From Candidatus Phytoplasma mali (lineage in GTDB: Bacteria > Bacillota_I > Bacilli_A > Acholeplasmatales > Acholeplasmataceae), in NCBI RefSeq assembly GCF_000026205.1, contig NC_011047.1, positions 62,001-126,000 of the forward strand: a stretch of 64,000 nt of DNA, written 5' to 3'. Both the position numbers and the translations under genes were made by a program. Shown here piece by piece: positions 58,833 to 64,000 of the stretch. Positions within the stretch are counted from its first letter, which is position 1. The number at the start of each line of letters is the position of its first letter. The notes under the pieces were generated by a model. The model was given only the letters and a program-made list of their open reading frames with translations, had not been told where the DNA came from and did not search any database.

Positions 58833-59447
58833 TTTTCTGGTCAACTGCAATAATTGTTTTTTTTATTTTTTTTTCATAAAGTAATTGAATTAATAACAAT
58901 TATAATCTTTATTTTACTTAAAGTTTTTTTAACTTTTTTTATTAAATTTATTCAAATAATTTATTTTTTTGATTTTATTATCTTTTAGAAAAAAAACCTA
59001 AAAACGTTATTATTAAATAAATTATCTAATTGAAATTAAAAATTATAAAAATTTTGATTTAATCTTTGTTATTATTCATAACAATTAATAATTAAATAAT
59101 GGTTTAAATTTATAATAAGAATAATAACATCAAAATACTACTGTTAATTCCAATAAATCTTTAAATTAAAAATTAGATAATTACAAATAAAATCTAGCGT
59201 CAAATAAAAATTCACTAAATTTATAATTTAATAAAGATATTTTTTGAAAATCATTAGTTTTTAATTCATCATTATTAAAATTTTTACCAAAATAATAATA
59301 AAATTTTTATAATAATTTCATTAATTGAAAAATTATTGGAAAAATTTTTCAATTAATGAAATTTTCAAAAATTTTTTTAAATTTATAAATAATATTTTTT
59401 TTCATTTTATTAATTTATTTTAATATTTTCTATATATAGAATTTTTC
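58833..59447. other. Gene-poor region with a short coding relic
   Basis: About 600 AT-rich bases. On the minus strand near 59185–59315 a frame reads NNDELKTNDFQKISLLNYKF and FSEFLFDARFYL before a stop, with no start codon, which looks like the tail of a lost gene. A long inverted repeat, TTTCATTAATTGAAAAATT/AATTTTTCAATTAATGAAA, lies at about 59316–59365 and may terminate trpS transcripts. Confidence 0.45.
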
Positions 59448-60479
59448 TTATAGAATATAACCTAATCCTAATTTTTGCTTAACTTGTAATAATTGTTGAT
59501 GAGCTTGTTTTTGAACTTTAATAGTGCCTTTTTCTAAAATTTTTTTTATTTGTTTATCATTGATTTTATCTATTTTTTTTTGAATTTTTTCAAGTTCTTT
59601 AATAACAGATGCACTGACTTTTTGTTTTAATTTTTGATAAGAATATTTTTTAAAATAATCTTCTATTTTTTTAATTTCCATATTTTTTAAAATACCATAA
59701 ATATTTAAAAGGTTTGAAATTCCTGGTTTTTCATTTATATCATAAAAAATACAATTATCTGAATCGGTAGTAGAACGCATAATTTTTTTATGAATAGTTG
59801 AAGCATCATCTAAAATATAAATACATCCCGAATCATGATTGCTTTTGCTCATTTTTTTTGTAGGATCTAAAAGTGATTTAATTTTATTACCTAAATAATT
59901 TAATTTAATTTCAGTTGGAATTTTAAAAACATTACCATATAAATTATTAAAACGTTCAGCTATTTTTTTAGTTAATTCTAAATGTTGTTTTTGATCTGCT
60001 CCTACTAAAACATAATCAGCATTATATAATAAAATATCTGCTGCCATTAAAGCTGGATAAGTAAGTAAAGCTGTTCTAATTGGATTTTTTTTACTAGCTT
60101 GAACCAATTTAGTTTGTTTATAATTAATCATACGACTCATTTCACCAACATAAGAATTAGTTTCCATTAAATAACCTAAATAAGGATGTTCTTTGATATC
60201 TGATTGAACAAACAAATTAACATTTTTTAAATTTAATCCTGAGGCTAAATAAATTTTAATAATTTTTATAATTTGTTCTTTTAAAATTTGTGGTTTTTGA
60301 AAAATAGTAATAGCATGTAAATCAGCTATAAAAAGATATATTTCTAAATTAGAATTTTTTTTTAATATTTCAGTCAAGGGTTTTATAATACCTAAATAAT
60401 TACCTAAAGTAATATCACCACTGGGTTTAATGCCTGTTACTAATATTTTTTTAGAATTATCTTTATTTATTTTTAACAT
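59448..60479 (-). CDS. trpS: Tryptophanyl-tRNA synthetase
   Basis: Class I synthetase of 343 residues. It has the TrpRS form of the HIGH motif in GIKPSGDITLGNYLG, LFIADLHAIT, the tryptophan-pocket region MAADILLYNADYVLVGADQKQHLEL, and the KMSKS motif in TKKMSKSNHDSG. I place the start at 60477–60479, with AAAGGT nine bases upstream; the frame open to 60542 adds non-conserved residues. Trp codons are TGG only, in line with TGA as stop. Confidence 0.96.
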   Translation of the reverse strand: MLKINKDNSKKILVTGIKPSGDITLGNYLGIIKPLTEILKKNSNLEIYLFIADLHAITIFQKPQILKEQIIKIIKIYLASGLNLKNVNLFVQSDIKEHPYLGYLMETNSYVGEMSRMINYKQTKLVQASKKNPIRTALLTYPALMAADILLYNADYVLVGADQKQHLELTKKIAERFNNLYGNVFKIPTEIKLNYLGNKIKSLLDPTKKMSKSNHDSGCIYILDDASTIHKKIMRSTTDSDNCIFYDINEKPGISNLLNIYGILKNMEIKKIEDYFKKYSYQKLKQKVSASVIKELEKIQKKIDKINDKQIKKILEKGTIKVQKQAHQQLLQVKQKLGLGYIL

Positions 60480-60660
60480 AAAATTAAACCTTTCTATAGT
60501 GAGGTGAAATAAATCTTTTAAAAAATAAATCAAAAAAATCAAAATATATTTATTAAAAAATTTATATTTACATTAATTTATAATAATTTTTTAAAAAATA
60601 AAGTTTAAAAATATAAACATATTATTATATAAAATAATAAAAATTAATCTTATCAAATAA

Positions 60661-61245
60661 TTAAACAATTTTATTTAAAAAAATTTTAGTTTGTTGAAAA
60701 ATATTATAAAATTCTTGACATATAGCTAGCATATTATCAATAAAATTTTTATTTTTTTCAATTTCTTGTATTTTTAAATTTTTATCATTTTGATAAACTA
60801 AAAAATAAGCTTTTTTAGCTTGGGAACAATATATTTGTGCTTGAATTTGAGTATAATATATCATTGGTATTTTTTCTTTTTCAAAAAAACACTTCCAAGT
60901 GTTAGTTTTAAAAGAAATAGGACATTTAATTTCTAATAAACTTTTAGTTTTATCATTCCAACCATCTAAAGAAGCAGACATAAAATCTTTAACACAAACT
61001 ATTGGCAGAAATTGTTTTTTTTTATATTGATTAAAAAAAAATCTAGCTTGCGGTTCTAGTCTTTTTCCATGCCTCATTGCTCCATTCATTTCTTTTTTTT
61101 TGCCAAAAATTTTTCTTTCTAAAATTTCTCGACGACTTTCAAAAGGATTTAAATTCATAATTGTTGCTACTTCTGAAGCATTAATATAATTATTCCTATG
61201 TTTATGCCATAAAGAAGTATTTTGTTCTAAATCTATCTTATTCAT
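60661..61245 (-). CDS. YqaJ/lambda-exonuclease-type nuclease, copy 2
   Basis: A 194-residue paralogue of the gene at 14938. The same motifs occur in order: NYINASEVATIMNLNPFES, RHGKRLEPQARFFF, SASLDGW, LEIKCPI and YYTQIQAQIYCSQAKKAYFL. All expected PD-(D/E)XK residues are kept. It is a monocistronic gene upstream of trpS, with only a distant GGAG site. The paralogues have diverged strongly, so this is not a recent duplication; separate acquisition or old duplication are both possible. Confidence 0.85.
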   Translation of the reverse strand: MNKIDLEQNTSLWHKHRNNYINASEVATIMNLNPFESRREILERKIFGKKKEMNGAMRHGKRLEPQARFFFNQYKKKQFLPIVCVKDFMSASLDGWNDKTKSLLEIKCPISFKTNTWKCFFEKEKIPMIYYTQIQAQIYCSQAKKAYFLVYQNDKNLKIQEIEKNKNFIDNMLAICQEFYNIFQQTKIFLNKIV

Positions 61246-61515
61246 TTTGTAATAATTTAAAATTCTCCATTATAATTTTTTATGATGTTAAATTACTTAA
61301 AAAAATAAAAATTATTTTATATGTTATAAAAAATATAATATTAAGAAAATGATATAAATAATAAATACTTTAATGTTATTTTAACATAAAAAAATAATAA
61401 TTATAATTTAATAAAAATAATATTAAAATTTATGTTTTTATAGTCATTATATTATATAATATATATTATTATAATCTATATTAAAATAAAAATAATTAAT
61501 AATCAAAATAAACTA
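61246..61515. other. Divergent intergenic region
   Basis: About 270 AT-rich bases between the YqaJ-type gene and the duplicated degV segment; no ORF or RNA gene seen. Confidence 0.4.
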
Positions 61516-61659
61516 ATTATAAGAAAAAACATATAAGACAATAAATATTTAAAAAATTAATAATTGATTAATGTATTTTAAATTTTTAATTTTATTGAAT
61601 TATATTAATAATATATATTAAAAAAAAAATTTACAAAAACAAATTAAGGAATTAAAAAA

Positions 61660-62535
61660 ATGAATAAAAGAAAATTAGGCATCGTTGTAGACTCTGCTTG
61701 TAATCAAAGTGAAATCAAAAAAATATTTCCCGATGTATCAATAGTACCAATTCAAATCATTATAGAAAACAAGATATATGAAAAAGATGATATAAAAAAT
61801 AAAGATTTATTAGAATTTATGAAACAAAAAAAAAAAATAAAAACTAGTCAACCGAGTCCTAATTTATTTTTGGAAGCTTTTCAAAAACAATTAAATTTAG
61901 GTTATGAAAAAATATTTTGTTTTACTTTATCTAAAAAACTTAGTGGCACTAATAACAGCGCTAATGTTGCTAAAAATATTTTAAATAATCCAAATGTTAC
62001 TATCTTTGATACAAATAATATAGGTCCTGGCACTGATTATATTTTAAGAAATTTAAAAAATCATATAGATAATAATGATGAATCAGAATACGAAGACATT
62101 ATAAATAAAATTTTTAAATCAGCTGAAAAAAATATATGTTATGTTTATGTAGATAGTTTAAATTATTTACTAAATCAAGGACGTATTAGTAAAGTTAAAA
62201 CTTTTATAGGTAATTTTTTTAAAATTAAACCTATAATAGAATTAAAAAATGGTGTTTTATCAATTAAAAAAAAAGTTCGTAGTTTAAAAAAATGTTTTGA
62301 ATATTTGATAGAAAATATTAAAGATTATCATAACCAACATCAATTTATAGAAATTTATTTTCAATATTTAAATAAAAATGAACATATAATTGAATTTGAA
62401 AAAAAATTAAAAACTTTAAAAAATGATAAATTAAAAATTTATAATTCCGAATATTGTTCTTCCATTAGTATTAATTTAGGACATGATTCTTTCGCAATAT
62501 CTATGTTTATAGACCAATTTCCTATAAAAAAATAA
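61660..62535 (+). CDS. degV: DegV-family fatty-acid-binding protein, copy 1
   Basis: A 291-residue DegV/FakB-type protein that holds a single fatty acid and presents it to a kinase. Family landmarks are IVVDSACNQS at the N-terminus, IKTSQPSPNLFLEAFQ, FTLSKKLSGTNNSANVA (fatty-acid carboxylate-binding Ser/Thr) and the C-terminal SINLGHDSFAIS. Fatty-acid kinase partners are not in this window. An AAGGA site is found upstream of the ATG. Identical in protein sequence to the copy at 62755. Confidence 0.92.
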   Translation: MNKRKLGIVVDSACNQSEIKKIFPDVSIVPIQIIIENKIYEKDDIKNKDLLEFMKQKKKIKTSQPSPNLFLEAFQKQLNLGYEKIFCFTLSKKLSGTNNSANVAKNILNNPNVTIFDTNNIGPGTDYILRNLKNHIDNNDESEYEDIINKIFKSAEKNICYVYVDSLNYLLNQGRISKVKTFIGNFFKIKPIIELKNGVLSIKKKVRSLKKCFEYLIENIKDYHNQHQFIEIYFQYLNKNEHIIEFEKKLKTLKNDKLKIYNSEYCSSISINLGHDSFAISMFIDQFPIKK

Positions 62536-62583
62536 TAAATATTGAAAAAAATATTTAATTTTAAAACATAAGAAACTTATTAA

Positions 62584-62631
62584 ATGACGTATAAAACATC
62601 AAAACAATATATTATAAGAAAAAACATATAA
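62584..62631 (+). pseudogene. Truncated lysS 5' fragment at duplication junction
   Basis: ATG ACG TAT AAA ACA TCA matches the start of lysS at 63686. After about 12 codons it runs into the duplication join and stops. The AAGAGG ribosome binding site of the intact gene has been lost in this copy, together with several bases. Confidence 0.9.
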
Positions 62632-62754
62632 GACAATAAATATTTAAAAAATTAATAATTGATTAATGTATTTTAAATTTTTAATTTTATTGAATTATAT
62701 TAATAATATATATTAAAAAAAAAATTTACAAAAACAAATTAAGGAATTAAAAAA

Positions 62755-63630
62755 ATGAATAAAAGAAAATTAGGCATCGTTGTAGACTCTGCTTGTAATC
62801 AAAGTGAAATCAAAAAAATATTTCCCGATGTATCAATAGTACCAATTCAAATCATTATAGAAAACAAGATATATGAAAAAGATGATATAAAAAATAAAGA
62901 TTTATTAGAATTTATGAAACAAAAAAAAAAAATAAAAACTAGTCAACCGAGTCCTAATTTATTTTTGGAAGCTTTTCAAAAACAATTAAATTTAGGTTAT
63001 GAAAAAATATTTTGTTTTACTTTATCTAAAAAACTTAGTGGCACTAATAACAGCGCTAATGTTGCTAAAAATATTTTAAATAATCCAAATGTTACTATCT
63101 TTGATACAAATAATATAGGTCCTGGCACTGATTATATTTTAAGAAATTTAAAAAATCATATAGATAATAATGATGAATCAGAATACGAAGACATTATAAA
63201 TAAAATTTTTAAATCAGCTGAAAAAAATATATGTTATGTTTATGTAGATAGTTTAAATTATTTACTAAATCAAGGACGTATTAGTAAAGTTAAAACTTTT
63301 ATAGGTAATTTTTTTAAAATTAAACCTATAATAGAATTAAAAAATGGTGTTTTATCAATTAAAAAAAAAGTTCGTAGTTTAAAAAAATGTTTTGAATATT
63401 TGATAGAAAATATTAAAGATTATCATAACCAACATCAATTTATAGAAATTTATTTTCAATATTTAAATAAAAATGAACATATAATTGAATTTGAAAAAAA
63501 ATTAAAAACTTTAAAAAATGATAAATTAAAAATTTATAATTCCGAATATTGTTCTTCCATTAGTATTAATTTAGGACATGATTCTTTCGCAATATCTATG
63601 TTTATAGACCAATTTCCTATAAAAAAATAA
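62755..63630 (+). CDS. degV: DegV-family fatty-acid-binding protein, copy 2
   Basis: Second copy, with identical protein sequence, upstream region and ribosome binding site. It keeps the original link to lysS, which starts 55 bases downstream, so this copy holds the ancestral junction while copy 1 is followed by the truncated lysS fragment. Doubling the dose of a lipid-uptake protein may be selected, or the array may simply be young; identity points to recent origin or gene conversion. Confidence 0.92.
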   Translation: MNKRKLGIVVDSACNQSEIKKIFPDVSIVPIQIIIENKIYEKDDIKNKDLLEFMKQKKKIKTSQPSPNLFLEAFQKQLNLGYEKIFCFTLSKKLSGTNNSANVAKNILNNPNVTIFDTNNIGPGTDYILRNLKNHIDNNDESEYEDIINKIFKSAEKNICYVYVDSLNYLLNQGRISKVKTFIGNFFKIKPIIELKNGVLSIKKKVRSLKKCFEYLIENIKDYHNQHQFIEIYFQYLNKNEHIIEFEKKLKTLKNDKLKIYNSEYCSSISINLGHDSFAISMFIDQFPIKK

Positions 63631-63685
63631 TAAATATTGAAAAAAATATTTAATTTTAAAATATAAAAAATAAGAGGCTTATTAA

Positions 63686-64000
63686 ATGACGTATAAAACA
63701 TCAGAACAATATATTATAAGAAGAAAAAAAATTGATCATTTAAAAAAATTAAAAATAAATCCTTTTGGAAATAAATTTATCCGTACTCATTGTATAAAAA
63801 ATATTATAGAAGAATTTCAAAATTATGATAAATTAGATTTAGTAAAAAAAAATGAACAAGTTACTATAGCTGGACGAATAATTTTAAAAAGAGAACAAGG
63901 TAAAGCCGGGTTTTTACATTTACAAGATTATCATTATAAAATTCAAATTTATATAAAATTAGATTTAATAGGTGATAAAGCTTTTGAATTATATAAAAAT
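63686..64000 (+). CDS. lysS: Lysyl-tRNA synthetase, class II, 3'-truncated by window edge
   Basis: The open frame starts at ATG 63686 with AAGAGG upstream and runs off the window. The first 105 residues include KKLKINPFGNKF and the OB-fold anticodon-binding pattern VTIAGRIILKREQGKAGFLH followed by LQDYHYKIQIYI, as in class II LysRS. The catalytic domain lies beyond the window. Confidence 0.93.
   Translation, partial: MTYKTSEQYIIRRKKIDHLKKLKINPFGNKFIRTHCIKNIIEEFQNYDKLDLVKKNEQVTIAGRIILKREQGKAGFLHLQDYHYKIQIYIKLDLIGDKAFELYKN

Larger units (their letters stand above)
61516..63705. repeat. 1,095-bp tandem duplication (degV plus flanks)
   Basis: Unit 1 is 61516–62610 and unit 2 begins at 62611 with the same ATTATAAGAAAAAAC word. 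The upstream region and the whole degV reading frame look identical in both. The join lies inside a truncated lysS 5' end, at the short homology ATTATAAGAA. The only visible differences are a small deletion and changes between degV and the lysS start (about 62570 against 63660). Confidence 0.95.

Overview
Very AT-rich sequence that uses TGA as a stop codon, with a reduced Gram-positive-type gene set and the order pyrG–imp–dnaD–rnc–plsX. This points to a phytoplasma ('Candidatus Phytoplasma', Mollicutes). The Imp-type protein next to pyrG, the diacylglycerol-glucosyltransferase-like gene and the extreme AT bias would fit the apple-proliferation (16SrX) side of the genus, but I cannot fix the species from the sequence alone.

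Layout. (1) 1–6.4 kb: 3' part of pyrG on +, then a minus-strand run recG–plsX–rnc–dnaD–imp. (2) 6.4–10.5 kb: two plus-strand genes for membrane-anchored proteins, one without a usable start codon, the other a 656-residue coiled coil. (3) 10.5–14.6 kb: a decayed mobile-element zone with relic ORFs, small membrane proteins, a duplicated hairpin module, a large inverted repeat and a broken rolling-circle-type Rep gene. (4) 14.9–41.2 kb: a minus-strand block of housekeeping genes: YqaJ-type nuclease, oligopeptide ABC transporter (five genes), primosome genes (dnaI, dnaB), mutM, 5'-3' exonuclease, ffh, ftsY, topA, rbgA, rsgA, pheT, pheS, polC and a tRNA-Leu. (5) 41.2–45.9 kb: YitT-like protein, an orphan structured RNA candidate, a GT4 glycosyltransferase, and a plus-strand pair of membrane proteins (Pr6Pr-like and PAP2-like), plausibly a membrane-lipid locus. 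(6) 46–55.7 kb: two very large repeat proteins (1417 aa on -, 1190+ aa on +), each with 16 repeat units and predicted to be tethered to the membrane facing the host. (7) 55.7–59 kb: a second phage-like cassette (secreted protein split by an in-frame TAG, multi-TM protein) bracketed by inverted and direct repeats. (8) 59.4–64 kb: trpS, a second YqaJ-type nuclease, an apparently perfect 1,095-bp tandem duplication carrying degV, and the 5' end of lysS.

How it fits together. The housekeeping block covers replication restart and initiation, protein targeting, ribosome assembly GTPases and peptide import, as expected for an intracellular parasite. The most novel material is the surface layer: four large or medium membrane-tethered proteins, three of them highly repetitive. 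The gene at 52 kb has a 14-A tract that puts its start codons and signal anchor out of frame with the repeat body, which suggests phase variation by slipped-strand mispairing or rescue by transcriptional slippage. A neighbouring surface gene (7.0–7.8 kb) has lost its ATG (now ACA) compared with the related leader at 8.4 kb. The two phage-like zones may be remains of small single-stranded-DNA-phage or plasmid elements.
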